Shown here piece by piece: positions 46,895 to 59,004 of a stretch of DNA of 64,000 nt. The notes beneath the pieces are model-generated. The model was not told where the DNA came from, ran no database searches, and saw only the letters and a program-made list of their open reading frames with translations. Source of the DNA: Lactarius indigo (Eukaryota; Basidiomycota; Agaricomycetes; Russulales; Russulaceae); assembly GCA_025766275.1 (NCBI GenBank), contig JAFKAC010000019.1:1-64000 (forward strand), in the 5' to 3' direction. The number at the start of each line of letters is the position of its first letter. The stretch's first letter is position 1. The position numbers and the translations under genes were made by a program.

Positions 46895-49800
46895 ATGATC
46901 AACTACACTACCTTTCCGACGAGAGCACACGACGACAGTTCAGTATTCGTCGAGTATGCAAATAACGTCGGAAAAGCCTACCAAAATCAAGCCATGGAAC
47001 TGATTAATTTATGCCGATGCCTCTCCCAGCTTGCTCCACAGAATGCTCACCAAGATAGCGATCTGAGAAGGTATAATAAACCTAGCCTAGGCTCTGCGTT
47101 TGCTTCTATGACTGAGATTTTCTTGTAGGATGCTGCGGGTCTGTGATCTCGCATTGCGTTCCGCGGCTAATTCGGGAACGGAAATATCTGACGAAGCAAA
47201 CCGACGCTTCGATGAAGCAACGCAAGTGCTGAGCAGATACTCAGAGAGATGGCATCAGAGTCACCCGTGAGTGACAAGCTGAGAGCCGACAAATCTTCCA
47301 AAAAGCCATGCCACTAACGCTTGTGACTTGTTCTTGCAGGCCATTCTCCGTCGAAAATAGAATGAAAATGGCAAAGTTGCGGGAACGTATAAGGTCACTT
47401 GAGGTGAATCTCTCATGCTCGTTTGGGCCTCTCCTTCCCACGCCCACACATGGGTTACACTTCTCTCTAGCATTACTCAGGCTGGGGACAACTCACCCTA
47501 AAGACCATCGACTTCGTGCTTCTTCGGTCTCCTCTGGCATCTGTACACGATCCAGAAACCGTCGTCGTGCGCCGTAAGCACCGAACTATAGACTGTTGTC
47601 TTTGGTTGTCTTATTCCGAGTCATTCGTGCACTAGAGGTACTCAACGTTTTCCCGCGCCTTCCAGAAATTTTATGGAATTTTAGCCGTTTTGAGAACCGT
47701 GCACGTATCACATTAGAGCAGAGTCCTCACTTCTATTCCAGGCTCCCAACAAGCGAGGGTGCAGACCTGCCTCGATTTAATTTTTCTCAAATCAAAGACT
47801 CAGAGAAACGGTGGCGACACCTTCGAACTATCTACGTTCTCGTTGATAGGCCAGGCCGTGTATTCCTTCAAACCAAACAAATAAACCGGAGCTTTGGCAA
47901 TGTTTGGATGATAAATGACACTCTCATCTTCAAAGGTTGGCGCCGTTTTCCCTGCTGCGCTTACTCTCTGACGTCTCTCCAGACCATTGTGGATCATTGG
48001 AGGGGAATCAACTTTCCAGAATTTCTGTTCTCCCAGGGAACTGGTTGTACTGCGAACAGCAAGTAACGTTCCCCGAATACGGGGCTCATGGCCGATCTGA
48101 TCATCGTTGCATACGACCCATCACAACAACACCGTTCGCTACTCCCGCATCACTGGCAGGAAGGCCGTTCGAGGACTGGACAGTTCTGAGTCATCAAGCA
48201 TCACATTCAATCCACATACATATTTACAGTGGTGAAAGACTCAGAGGACCTGGATCTATCAAAGACAAGGTATGTTTCGATTCGTCTGGTATATACCGCA
48301 TCAGCCTCACACCAGTTTTGGGTAGGCCCTATCTCCACCACCACCACCACCACCAACATCCGAGCGTCCAGTGTACCATGTACTGTACTCGAGTATTGAG
48401 TCCATCAACGACGATATACTCCTCAGCATATTCAACTACTATCGAGTTATTGATGAGAAAGGTTGGAATCTCCGACTTGGGTGGTGCAAACTTTCTCATG
48501 TTTGCCGAAGATGGCGGAACCTCATATACGAATCGGTATTCCACTTGGGTATGCTCATTATATGTACGAATGGCTCCCCCATAGTGGACACCCTAGCCCA
48601 TTTACCTTCCCTGCCGCTCGTCATCGATTACCAGGACGGAACTGCAACTGGGGTCATTGGAGCCAAAGATGAGTTGGGGATGTCCCAGGCACTCCAGCTT
48701 CGTGATCGCGTACGCCGTGTCGTGCTCAACATCCCGCCTGAGGGTTTATACAAACTACTTATTCTCATGGATGATTCCTACCCAATACTGGAACACCTCT
48801 CTCTCTCGTTCACGGCTAAAGAAGCGGATGCAGGTCTCATACTTCCTACAACATTCGTGGCCCCGAACCTACGCCATCTCAATCTTCTCGGCATCGGCCT
48901 TCCAACAAAGTTGCCGCTACTGTCCTCCACCACCTCCCTCGTCACACTCACGCTCACGAACATCCAATCGTCTGGCTACTTTCTTCCGAAACACTTAGTC
49001 GCACGTCTCCGATTCCTTCCTCAGCTCGAGGAAATGACCATCTGTTTTTCTGTCCCCATACCCCGTCCCAGCGCCGAGGGGGAATTGTGGAATGGACCAG
49101 AAACCCCCGTGACGCTTCCCATCCTGAAACGCCTCACGTTTCGAGGCGTCAGCGCTTATTTAGAGAACCTTGTCGCTCAAATTAGCGCCCCTCTCCTGGA
49201 CCACCTCGCCATCACGTTATTCAATCAAGTTGCCTTCACCTTACCACACCTATCCCATTTTACCAATATAACAGAAGGGTTCAAGCACCCTATTGCGAAC
49301 GTGATATTCGAACACGACGCAGTCTCGGTAGTCGCAGACCAACGCGATAGGCAACATCAAGCCAATGGCCCTCCAAGTTTCAGCCTCCGTGTATTGTGTC
49401 GGGAATTCGATTGGCAAGTGGATTGCGCGGCGCAGATATGCAATGCGCTCATACCCACGCTATCTGTCGTGGAGGGACTGACGCTCGACTTTGACGGGCT
49501 GAGGGATTCGACTTTATGGCAAGATGGTGCGGTCGACGGTGCGACGTGGCGCGATCTTCTTGGGCCATTTATTGGAGCGAGGGAACTTCGTATCTGCCAC
49601 GCACTCGTTTGGGAGCTCTCGTTTGCGCTGGAGTCGGACAACGCAGGGTTGGACCCGATGCTGCTTCCCAGCTTGCAAGAGCTCGCTCCTCAGCTGGAAG
49701 AGGAACACGCAACCGACGCGTTTGTCTCGTTTGTTGACGCTCGGCAAATCGCGGGTCGCCCGGTGCGGGTGTCGCCTCCGCCAGTTCCACGCGCACTGCC

Positions 49801-49951
49801 AATTTCTTCGGAGCAAGATAACCCCCTCGAAGCGGATCTGGGGTCGCACCCCCGCACCACGACGAAGAGGTGGTTTCGAGCAGCCGTGATCGGCCGCATC
49901 AGGAGCCGCTTGGGCCAGAGAAAAGTGACTTCCAGTATATCCCAGTCCTAG
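46895..49951 (+). CDS. large F-box protein 1 with N-terminal extension
   Basis: Exons 46895-47070, 47129-47266, 47340-47403, 47471-47573, 47636-47935, 47983-48269 and 48326-49951 give 2694 nt, 897 residues, phases all consistent. Residues ~1-350 are a distinct region: helical QAMELINLCRCLSQLAP and RVCDLALRSAA stretches, then ITLEQSPHFYSRL, IYVLVDRPGRVFLQTKQINR and PFEDWTVLSHQASHSIHIHI. I cannot name that domain. A proline run (~360-366) precedes the F-box (SINDDILLSIFNYYRVIDEK ... LSHVCRRWRNLI, ~380-425). The rest is leucine-rich and irregular, ending DARQIAGRPVRV and a basic tail. Presumed SCF substrate adaptor. Tandem paralog at 51104. Confidence 0.8.
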
Positions 49952-51103
49952 GGTGGTAATACTACTTGTCTAGCTGTCATTGCAAGGACACCTACTCACT
50001 GCAGGGTCATTGACTTCGTAAATGAAAAAAAAAAAAAATAAAAGGCTTTTTTTTGTGTACGGCCTCCAGGGACAGATAGTGACGCCGGGAGATATGGGGA
50101 TCATATTGTCGTTACGTACCTAAAGAAAAATGTGTACAATATAGTTCCATGACGTTGTGTGGCCGGTCTCGACCAGAGCGACGAAGGAGTCGTGGCATAG
50201 GGCGTAGTCTTGTTCAATCGAGTGAGTGGTTGAGGCAGCACACGGTCATTTTCGTGCTGCCATTCGTCCGCAGTGGTAGTAGACACCTTTCTGTTCTCGT
50301 ATTCCTGTCTTTATCCAACTGATCCTCGGACATTTATTTAATGTCGCGATCGGTACTACACAAATAAAAGCGAGCACTTTGAGGTCCACCAAGCGACGAG
50401 TTGAGCTACTGCCAGTGAGGTGTATCGTCGCTGAGATCAGTGGTTGTATTCCACTCGAACCAGTGTCAAAGGCTTTACTATGTGTTAGTCATTCGTGTCA
50501 ATGGAGAGCGTGAGAACGCGACAAAGGAGAGTGAGAAGAAGCGCATTGCTGGTGTATGCCCGCGAGAGAGGGTGAACGTAGAAGTACGATGTAGGTCTAG
50601 GGAAAGTACCACTTGGGAACTTTGACTTGAAGACAGACTAGTGACTGTGACTAGACAGACGTAGGATGTCAGTGACTGGGTTAGCTTTCCAGTGAGACGC
50701 AGAGAGCCGGAGTTCCGAAAACACTTAAATCCAGCTCGAGATTGACGTGACAAGCCATTATTTCATTTTCTTTGTTGTTATGTCGTAATAATAAATTTAT
50801 AATTGTGAATTCGAACGTCGCAATTATTTATTTATTTTGCTGATGACTGACATGGGAATTGAAGAAAGGTGATGAGAAGCGCGTTGCTAGACTGAGCGCC
50901 AGCCTGAGCGACAGAGGGTGGAGGGAGGAAGCGTGGGATAGCTGGTTGCGGGTTCCTTGGCAGGTTTTAAAAGCCGTGGGTGAAATAGTACTGTAGTTGA
51001 GCCCGAGCGCCGCTCTCCGAGTCGCAGCAGTCATTGTCGGCCAGAAATACTCAGGCTGCTACCTTGGTTGCTACTTGCTACAGCCTGAGCCACTCAGGTC
51101 GTA
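49952..51103. repeat. upstream unit of the F-box tandem duplication, copy 2
   Basis: No gene. It includes the 3' flank of F-box protein 1 (homologous to 54080-54370), a poly-A/T stretch near 50024-50055 and the second copy of the promoter region. About 0.4 kb (50640-51050) has no counterpart in copy 1. Confidence 0.55.
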
Positions 51104-54071
51104 ATGACTAGTTACACTACCTTTCCGACGGGAGCACACGACGACGATCCGGTGTTTATCGACTATGCGAGGAACATCGGCAGGGCGTACCGAAATCAAG
51201 CCATGGAACTGATCAATTTATGCCGACACTTCTCCCACCTTGCTCCACAGCTTGCACACCAAGACGACGACCTGAGAAGGTAATCACCTCAGGCCTGGGT
51301 TCTGTGCAAGGTTCTGTGCTTACTTTCCCGGGACTGATATTCCTTCGCAGGGTGTTGCGAGTCTGTGATCTTGCGTTGCATGCCGCAGCCGATTCAGGAA
51401 AGGAAGTAACCGACGAAGCGAACCAACGTTTCAAGGAGGCGACTCAAGTGCTGAGTAGATACTCAGAGAGATGGCATCCGGGTCAGGAGTGAGTGACAAA
51501 TCCCGTCATTCCAGAACCTGCACGACTCACCGTCCCTGCAGGGAGCGACCATCCTCCGTCCAAGTCGATGAAAGAATGGAAATGACAAAATGGGAAGACA
51601 GTCTAATGGTTTTTCCAGCGGAGCCCTCTCTCTTTCACTCAGGCTTTATTGACTACTGGGCATCAACAACGACTATCAACTTCGTGCTCCTCCGGTCTCC
51701 GCTGGCATCCGCACACGATCCAGAAACCATCATCGTGCGCCGTAAGCATTAAATTATGAACGGTCGGCGTCGGAATCTCATTCCTGCACCAGAGGTACTC
51801 GGTGCTACTCCGCGCCTTTCAGATATTTTATGGAACTTTAGCCGTTTTAGGGATCACGCACGTATCACATTGGAGCAAAACCCGCACTTCTATTCTAGTC
51901 TCCCAGCAGACGAGAGCGTATACATGCCTTGGTTTAATTTCTCCCCAATAAAAGACTTCGGGAAACAGTGGCCACAGCTTCGAACTATCTACGTTCTGGT
52001 TGATAGGCCGGGCCACGTGTTCCTTCAAACCAAGCAAATCAACCGGAGCTTTGGTAACATCTGGTTGATCAATGACTTTCTCATCTTCAAAGGTTTGCAG
52101 CAAATCTACTCTTGGCGCTTATTCCCTGATGTCTCTCTAGATCATCGTGGATCACTGGAAGGGGAACAACTCCTCAGACTCTCTGCTCTTCCTGGGAATT
52201 TGTGGTACCGCGAACAGCGAATAGAGTTCCCCGACTCCGAGGTCCCTGCCCGATCAGATCATTGCTCCATGCGGCCCATCACGACAATACCATTCTCCAC
52301 TCAGGCTACGGCACCTGTGAGGCCATTCGAGGACTGGACAGTTCTAAGCGATTTGGCTTCACATTCCATCCACATACACCTTTACGACGCAGAACGATCC
52401 AAACTTCGTGGACCTACCGAGGATATGGTACGTTTCGACGCGTCTAGTATATGTTCCGCGCCAGTCACATAACAGTTTCTCGGGTAGGACCTACCCCCAC
52501 CGCCACCAACATCCGAGCGTCCAAGATACCATGTACTATACACGAGTATAGAGTCAATAAATGACGATATACTCTTTAGTATATTCAAATCCTATCGACT
52601 AATTGATGAGAACAGCTGGAATCTCCGACTTGGGTGGTGCAAGATTTCTCATGTTTGTCGAAGATGGCGGAACCTCTTACACGAATTGGCATTTCACTTA
52701 GACATGCACATTCTATGTACGAATGGCTCCCCCGTAGTGGAAACGCTAACCCATTTACCGCCCCTGCCGTTCGTCATCGATTACCAGGGCGAAACTGGGA
52801 CCATAGGTGCGAAAGATGAATTGGGGATGTCTCAGGCACTCCAGCTTCGTGATCGCGTACGCCGTGTCATGCTCAGCATCCCGCCTGCGGGTTTACAAAA
52901 GCTATTTATTCTCATTGATGGTTCCTACCCAATACTGGAACACCTCTGTCTCTCGCCCACGGCTCAAGAAGCGGATGCAGGCCTCATACTTCCCAAATCA
53001 TTTATGGCCCCGAACCTACGCCACCTCAATCTTCTAGGCATCGGCATTCCAACAAAGTTGCCGCTACTGTCCTCCACCACCTCCCTCGTCACACTCACGC
53101 TCACGAACATCCAATCATCTGGCTACTTTCTTCCGGAACACTTAGTCGCACGTCTCCGATTCCTTCCTCAGCTCGAGGAAATGGCCATCTGTTTTTCTGT
53201 CCCCATACCCCGTCCCAGCGCCGAGGGGGAATTGTGGAATGGACCAGAAACCCCCGTGACGCTTCCCATCCTGAAACGCCTCACGTTTCGAGGCGTCAGC
53301 GCCTATTTGGAGAGTCTTGTGGCCCAGATTAGCGCCCCTCTTCTGGAGCATCTCGGTATCACGGTTTTTAATCAAGTCGCCTTTACCTTACAACACATAT
53401 CCCATTTTACCAATACGACACAAGGGCTCAAGCTTCCCATTGCGAGCGTGATATTCGAACACGACGCGGTTTCGGTAGTCGCGGACCAATACGACAGGCA
53501 ACATCGTGCCAATGGCCCTTCAAGCTTCAGCTTCCGTGTACTGTGTCGGGAATTCGATTGGCAAGCGGATTGCGCGGCGCAGATATGCAATGCACTCATG
53601 CCCGCGCTATCTGGTGTAGAGGGACTGACGCTCGACTTTGAGGGGCGTCGGATTCCAACTGAATGGCAAGATGGCGCAGTTGATAGCGCGACATGGCGCG
53701 AACTTCTCGGGCCGTTCATCGGAGCGAGGGAGCTTCGTATTTGCCACGCACTTGTCTGGGAGCTCTCGTTTGCGCTGGAATCGGACAACGCGGGGTTAGA
53801 TCCAATCCTGCTTCCCGGTCTGCAGGAACTCATTCCCCAGCTGGAAGAGGAGCACGCGAACAACGCGTTTGCCTCGTTCGTTGACTCTCGGCAAATCGCG
53901 GGTCGCCCGGTGCGGATGTCGCCTCTGCTAGTTCCGCGCGCGGGGCCAGTTTTGTCCGAGTCGGAGCAGCACAATCCCCTCGAGGTGGATATTGTATCAC
54001 TTCCTCGATCCACGCTGGGGAGCTGGTTCCGAGCCGCCGTGATCGACCCAATCAAGAATCGCTTGAGCTAA
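51104..54071 (+). CDS. large F-box protein 2 with N-terminal extension
   Basis: Exons 51104-51279, 51351-51488, 51542-51741, 51793-52092, 52141-52427 and 52488-54071 sum to 2685 nt, 894 residues. Exon lengths 176, 138, 300 and 287 match protein 1 exactly. Exon 3 (200 nt) corresponds to protein 1 exons 3 and 4 with the intervening intron absent or retained as coding. Same order: helical N-terminus, ITLEQNPHFYSSL, LVDRPGHVFLQTKQINR, proline run, F-box (SINDDILFSIFKSYRLIDEN ... ISHVCRRWRNLL), leucine-rich body, DSRQIAGRPVRM. Both copies are open end to end, so both may be functional. A 254-bp block of the body is almost identical to protein 1 while the flanks are more diverged. Confidence 0.8.
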
Positions 54072-54512
54072 AAACAAGCTCCGCTGGCAGTATACACCTC
54101 GGTCTCATCGCTTATCAAGCGCCTATGCTCGTCTTTTTGCGATCACCAGGACACATACATTCCTATTCGCTGCACGGGCATTGACTTTGCAAAGGAGAAA
54201 GAGAAAAATAATAGTTCTTGTTTTGTGTATTACTCCTATGGCTGTGAGGGATGCAGGACCATATTGCGGCTGCTACCTACCTGAGGAAGAAAGACATTCA
54301 AATGTAAGTTATCAGTAGTAGCTGTATGATTGTGCAGAGTAGCATAAAAGGATCATTTTTGTACAGTATAGTTCCTCGACAACGAACGAAACAGCGTGAA
54401 GTTTCCACAAAATCCACCCCACCAACTTAAGTTGAAAGCGAACATAAAAAATACATCATCCCTAAATCCCAATCCATTCGCTCGAACAGTCATCATGCCA
54501 GTCCGATCCCTT
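54072..54512. other. 3' flank of F-box protein 2
   Basis: Homologous in its first part to the 3' flank of F-box protein 1. No gene. Confidence 0.5.
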
Positions 54513-54698
54513 TTAATGTACCGATACGGGGACACCATGTAGCTTCCGCGCCGTAATGAATGGCCCTACTGATGCGGACGTCGATGCAGACGTCCCGGGC
54601 CCGCCTTGCAAGTGAAGGTTCCGAAGTGCCGGCATGATCTTAAGGACCTCTGTCTCCCCAGCGACCTGCGCTAACGCAGAAACCACGCTCGACACCAA
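54513..54698 (-). pseudogene. C-terminal scrap of an F-box/LRR-type gene
   Basis: A 61-codon open stretch ends IMPALRNLHLQGGPGTSAST ... VGPFITARKLHGVPVSVH and a stop at 54513. The LPALRxLxL ... PFxxARxLxGxPV ending is typical of basidiomycete F-box proteins and resembles LLPGLQEL ... FVDSRQIAGRPV of the neighbouring genes. No upstream exons follow: at 54713 the sequence changes to a plus-strand F-box fragment. So this is a leftover. Confidence 0.5.
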
Positions 54699-54712
54699 CG
54701 TGCCGACGATAT

Positions 54713-54795
54713 GGAGTCGATCAATGACGATATACTATATTCAAATCCTATCGACTAATTGATGAGGACAGCTGGAATCTCCGACTTGGGTGGGG
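54713..54795 (+). pseudogene. F-box core fragment
   Basis: About 80 bp closely matches 52545-52630 of F-box protein 2 (ATGGAGTCGATCAATGACGA, then ATTCAAATCCTATCGACTAA) with a small deletion that removes the frame. It abuts the left edge of the inverted sedolisin duplication. Confidence 0.65.
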
Positions 54796-54972
54796 GAGGA
54801 CTGTGAATGTTGCCGGGGCTGTGAGGGTATGTTCACAAAACGGTGCAGTCACAGAGCTCTGAGCGTCACGACTTTAGAGTCGAAGGGGGCAGGAAGCGCG
54901 TCGAAGTGTGTAAGATGAAAGGAAAAGAGACATTCCGGGGAAATCCGGAAGCGCCGCGGTATCGAATACTTA

Positions 54973-55420
54973 TCAATACTGTATCCATGGAACCGTGACA
55001 GGACTAACTTTCCAGTTTTCCTGAGACGGCGCATATTGAAACCTGACTTTCTCGCGCTCACGCGGGCAGAACTTCTCGGCAATCGCCCTTCCAGATATAT
55101 GAATACTGAAGAACGAACCACCATACATAACGTTCACAACGGGGGTGCTTCCTGACTTGTTCTTGGAGTCCGCATTCGTACCACTGTTGAGCAGAAAGTA
55201 CACGATGTCCGTTTCCCCCCTAGATGATGCCACAGTGCTTCCCTTCTTGTCCTCAACATCTGGGATCACCCAACCGTCGAGCGGCAGACGCGCAGCCTGT
55301 ACTCTACCCCAGAACGATGCGAGATGCAACGGGGTGCTGCCTGCCCTGTCCTCGGCATTTGCGTCCGAGTCCGCGCCACGACCGAGGAGGAATTCATGCG
55401 AAACTTATATCCTCAGCATC
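54973..55420 (-). pseudogene. ankyrin-repeat gene fragment, copy 2
   Basis: Reads AGSTPLHLASFWGRVQAARL, then ETDIVYFLLNSGTNADSKNK, as in copy 1, with a short deletion inside the second repeat that removes the CAA core. The frame continues further 3' than in copy 1 because the stop after SGSTPL is lost. No start or splice chain. Confidence 0.5.
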
Positions 55421-55503
55421 TCGAATCGGCTAGTACCGTACTATTGTTCAGTAGCTCCAAGACGGTAGGTGTCATTATGCACACGTCACGTCTCGTGTAT
55501 ACG

Positions 55504-57596
55504 TTACACCGGAAACAAAAGGTCTAGTATGTATTGCAGCACTTGGAAGTTAGGCGTCCCCAAACCGGTGACCTATCCATCCAATCAATCAACGTAAAAA
55601 CGAAGATAAGTTGTTTTAGGGTACGAACAGGATCCCATCCGGGGATGGCAGTGAATCCTTCTGTCCCACATCCAGGGTTAGACCCCGAAATGATGTCGTT
55701 GAGACCATGGCGGCCATAGCTATACAGTAAGAAGTTGAGGAAGCCGAGCCTGCCCCTTCCCGTTGAGATGAGGTAGTCATTGAGCAAAGAGACTAATCCG
55801 GCAACTGTCTGTACATTGACAATTAGCTGCCTACTCAAGGAGGGAGGAGGAACACACGCACGGGCACCGCCGCGCTCGTGCCGCTCTCGAGTTGGAGACC
55901 GGCGTTGCGATAAATCAGGAACCGGTAGGACTGCGCAGAGATATCGGGAATGCCGCGGCCGACAGGGCTGCGCAGGTTACAAATTTTGAATAGGTCAAGA
56001 ATCACGACGGTGAACGCACTTGTAGAAGCCAGCATACGTGGCGCCGAGGGACTCGAGGAAAGGCGGTACTACAGTGTCCTGGTACGGAGGGCGCGGGAAG
56101 TGGACTGAGAAGCCGCCTCCGGATAAGTGCATCGCGACCTCGGGGTCATAGCTCACCGTTCCGCCGACACTAGTGATCCAAGGACCTGAAAAATCAAGCC
56201 AATCTAGTGAGTGGCTTTCGGGGACCATGTACTGCATGCAATGAAATCGTCACGCGTACAAGTTGCAGGGAACTCAGTGGCGAAATGGACATTTCCGGCG
56301 TTGTCCCTGCAGTCTCCATCACCGACGCCGTCGTCGCCGCTAGAGATGAGGACACTGACGCCACGCAAACCGAGCTGTGCGAACAGGTTGCACACGCTCG
56401 ACGTGTATTCCGGTGGTATAAGGCTCTCGGAATTACCCCACGATATGCCGATCGTCGGCGGAATGTACTCTGGAACAAGGAGGTAGTTGAGCCACACCAG
56501 GTACGAGTCGTCGTCAGCTGGCAGATTGCCGTCGTCCGTCCACCGCAGCAAGCCACCCACGCTGTAGAAGATGTTCGGAGTCGGGTAGGTCATGGCCTCA
56601 CTGTACTGGATGTCCAGGCTCGCCTCCGTGCCGGGGTTGCCTGGGTTGAAGCCACCACCGTTGACACCCTCGACAATGAAGGTCGCAGCTACTGCGTCCG
56701 CACGAAACCTGATCATGAACCGGGTGAGATCTGCGAAGCTCGGGTACTCATTTTCTAGGCCTAAGACCCCGAGCGCATTGTAATTCATCGCAACAGGCAC
56801 GTAGGCTTGCGTCTTGTACAGCCAGCGTAGGAATGCTGGCGTGACTGCAGGAGTGTCGACCTCCGGTAACACTCTCACGAGGTCCCTCGATGTCGCATTC
56901 CCAACCACCCCTGCTTCTTCTTCGCTCGGGCGCTGCAGCTGTGTCGACAGTAGCTTGCGCGGTGGGTCAAAGTACGTTGTCGGCGCGACCGTTTGCACGT
57001 GTGCATGTAGCACCGCGGGGAGCGCGTAGCCGACAGTGCGGAGAATGACCTTAGTCTCGTTTGCCTCTACATGCCTGTAGAGCTGGTACGAAGCGGAGAG
57101 AAGCTTGTCAGCTTGGGACACGGGCACGCCGCTGATCTTGAGCCAGCCTCCACCATGTGACGTTGAAATCGAGGAAGAAGGTACACCATGATGTTGAAGC
57201 CACGAGTGGATGAGCTCGAGCGTGTCTTGGCTTGGCGCGACGAGCTCGGCGACCTGCTCCCTGGATAAGTGTACGCGATATCTGAAACGGAGTAGCGGAA
57301 CAGGTAAGTACGAGCACGAGCGGAGGAGTGGTGAGGACGACGTGCCTTTCATGATCGGGATTGCTAACTTCGTGGAGCGCCTCGATCAATGCGTCCTCGC
57401 GGTCTGGTTTGAGTGCAATGTTGAGATTGATGGTGGTGCCAGCAGGAGGGGGACCGAGACTCTCCCAATTGGCCGGGACGGTGTCCCATGTGTGCTTGAC
57501 ACGTACGTCTCCCCAAGGTGGTGGAGGAGTGGTGGCGAGGTCTGCGAAAGGGACCACAGAGAGGGTGGAGATGACAGAGATCCAGTGGTAGCGCAT
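55504..57596 (-). CDS. sedolisin-family serine protease (S53), copy 2, intact
   Basis: Exons (minus) 57596-57346, 57281-56260, 56185-56020, 55967-55862, 55808-55629 and 55572-55504 total 1794 nt, 597 residues. Signal peptide ~1-23; prodomain with HLSREQVAELV and WLQHHGV; S53 catalytic domain with Glu303 and Asp307 (TEASLD), Asp400 (SSGDDG), FPATCPWITSVGGT (formed by splicing) and Ser511 (SGTSAAVP), then the calcium-site segments GLNDIISGSNPGC and GWDPVTGLGTP. Sedolisins are secreted, acid-active peptidases; fungal members are often tripeptidyl-peptidases. Intron 1 has a GC donor (AG/GCACGT). Start chosen at MRYHW to match copy 1; an in-frame ATG lies 15 bp upstream. Same length class as known fungal sedolisins. 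Confidence 0.9.
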
Positions 57597-57645
57597 GATT
57601 AGAGGGAGCAAGTTCCCTGAAATTTACTAGAGGTTGTGAGTGCCC

Positions 57646-57651
57646 TATATA
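57646..57651 (-). promoter_or_regulatory. TATA box of sedolisin copy 2
   Basis: TATATA ~50 bp before the start at 57596, aligned to the altered TATTTA of copy 1. Confidence 0.45.
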
Positions 57652-57872
57652 CGGAGACGCTCGTTCCGAATATAGACCGAAAAACCTGCATCCTGCGGAA
57701 GCGGAGCCTTACGGAGGTACAAGTAGGATCACAGGACCCTCTATGGTACCGACCGGTCACAGCGCGTGGCTCTTAAGTGATACCAAACGGCGGACCAAAC
57801 TACATGGGGTCACGGTACTATGAGTCGGTATCTAGCCCGAGCCTTCTTGGACTCGGGGTTTCCAAATGCACA

Positions 57873-58464
57873 CGCTTTCTGTTGGAGGTTCAGCCACACA
57901 CGACGTGTCAGCATCGTTCGACTCCGGACCGGCTGGACCTGTAACTTATACCAAACTTATTTTATTCTTTTGCTGTAAATATATACCTTGTAGTATATGC
58001 TAGGAAATGTCTTTCTCTCCCAAAGACTGAGGTTAGTACTTTACTTTACTCTTGTACCTTTACTTTACTAACTGAGTACTTAGTTGTGCTTTCCCATGCC
58101 TCTGACACTTTCTTTGCCTTTATTCACAAATCACAATCACCAGGATTAGTGATTTCCTGGCCTGGCCTGGCTCAAAGATTAGGGTCATGGCCTGGCTTAG
58201 TGGTGTCAAAGTTCAGTTCGGTTCAGTTCTTTCACCTTTTGGCTGAACCCCAAACTGGACCATTGGTCCAGTTCAGGTGATTTGGCTGAACCCCGAACTG
58301 GACCCCAGTTCGGGGTTCACAACAGTCCGGTTCTGGTTCAGGAGGCTGTGAACCTGAACTGGACCTGAAGTAGGAATTTTGGTCCGGTTCTGGTTCAGAA
58401 GCCGAACTGAATGCTAAATCGAGGTTTCTGTTTGTGTAATCCCACCAAACGTCGTCATTACCGA
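57873..58464. other. intergenic with degenerate GGTTC/CAGTTC repeats
   Basis: 57960-58200 is AT-rich with ACTTTACT words. 58205-58430 is filled with loosely periodic words of the type GGTTCAGTTC, CTGAACCCC, GAACTGGACC, on both strands. No gene. Confidence 0.5.
58205..58430. repeat. degenerate GGTTC/GAACC word repeat
   Basis: The pentamers GGTTC, AGTTC, GAACC and GAACT recur many times in ~225 bp in both orientations, giving potential hairpins. Irregular spacing argues against a simple tandem satellite. Confidence 0.6.
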
Positions 58465-58972
58465 TGTTACGCTCCACCGGCGTCAGTCTGACTTGGACCT
58501 AGGATAGGTGTAATCAACTTAGCAAAGGTAGGTGAATGGGGACCACATGTCAACCCAACACAAGCTGAACAGGGGCACTTCGGGCACACACTGCGGCCAA
58601 AGGTAGAAGAGGGGTATCCCTTGGTGGATATGAGTAGAAGCACACTTAGTCTGGGACTAAGGCAGGCAGAGAACAAGTCAAGTAGTGGATTGAAGAAGAC
58701 CAAGATGGAGATCCTTGGTCTTCCAGCGTGACTATTTATACAGTTACACACGGGCTTTAAAGCACCGCTGGAATAGTAAGTAACCAATAGTGTAACTAGC
58801 TCAAACCCTAGTACAGCTATCCTGGGAATGAGTCATACATGAGTCACAATCATATGCAAACTACTATGCTGACTGATGCAATGTAAGAGTCCATGACTAA
58901 TATCAATGCTGGACCATAGTCATAACCGGTTGTGAGTCGTGTGTAATGAGTCATCAGGTCCGTACCATAACA
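58465..58972 (-). mobile_element. gypsy-type LTR 1 (minus orientation)
   Basis: About 508 bp with TGTTA...TAACA ends. It is preceded on the minus strand by a purine run (AAAAGGGGG, 58976-58984) that looks like a polypurine tract, so this is a 3' LTR. It matches LTR 2 in inverted orientation; many differences are CpG in LTR 2 and TpG/CpA here. Confidence 0.75.
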
Positions 58973-59004
58973 TCACCCCCTTTTCAGGAGTGAGGCCCAC
59001 CTCA

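Larger units (their letters stand above)
54790..57872 (-). repeat. inverted segmental duplication, copy 2
   Basis: Reverse complement of ~2365-5420 including promoter region, sedolisin and ankyrin fragment. The outer edge near 57872 and inner edge near 54790 were judged by eye. Confidence 0.8.

Noticed and set aside
51104..51752. Separate small gene upstream of F-box protein 2
   Set aside because: The splice at 51741/51793 and later junctions, all mirrored in paralog 1, join it to the F-box half as one protein.
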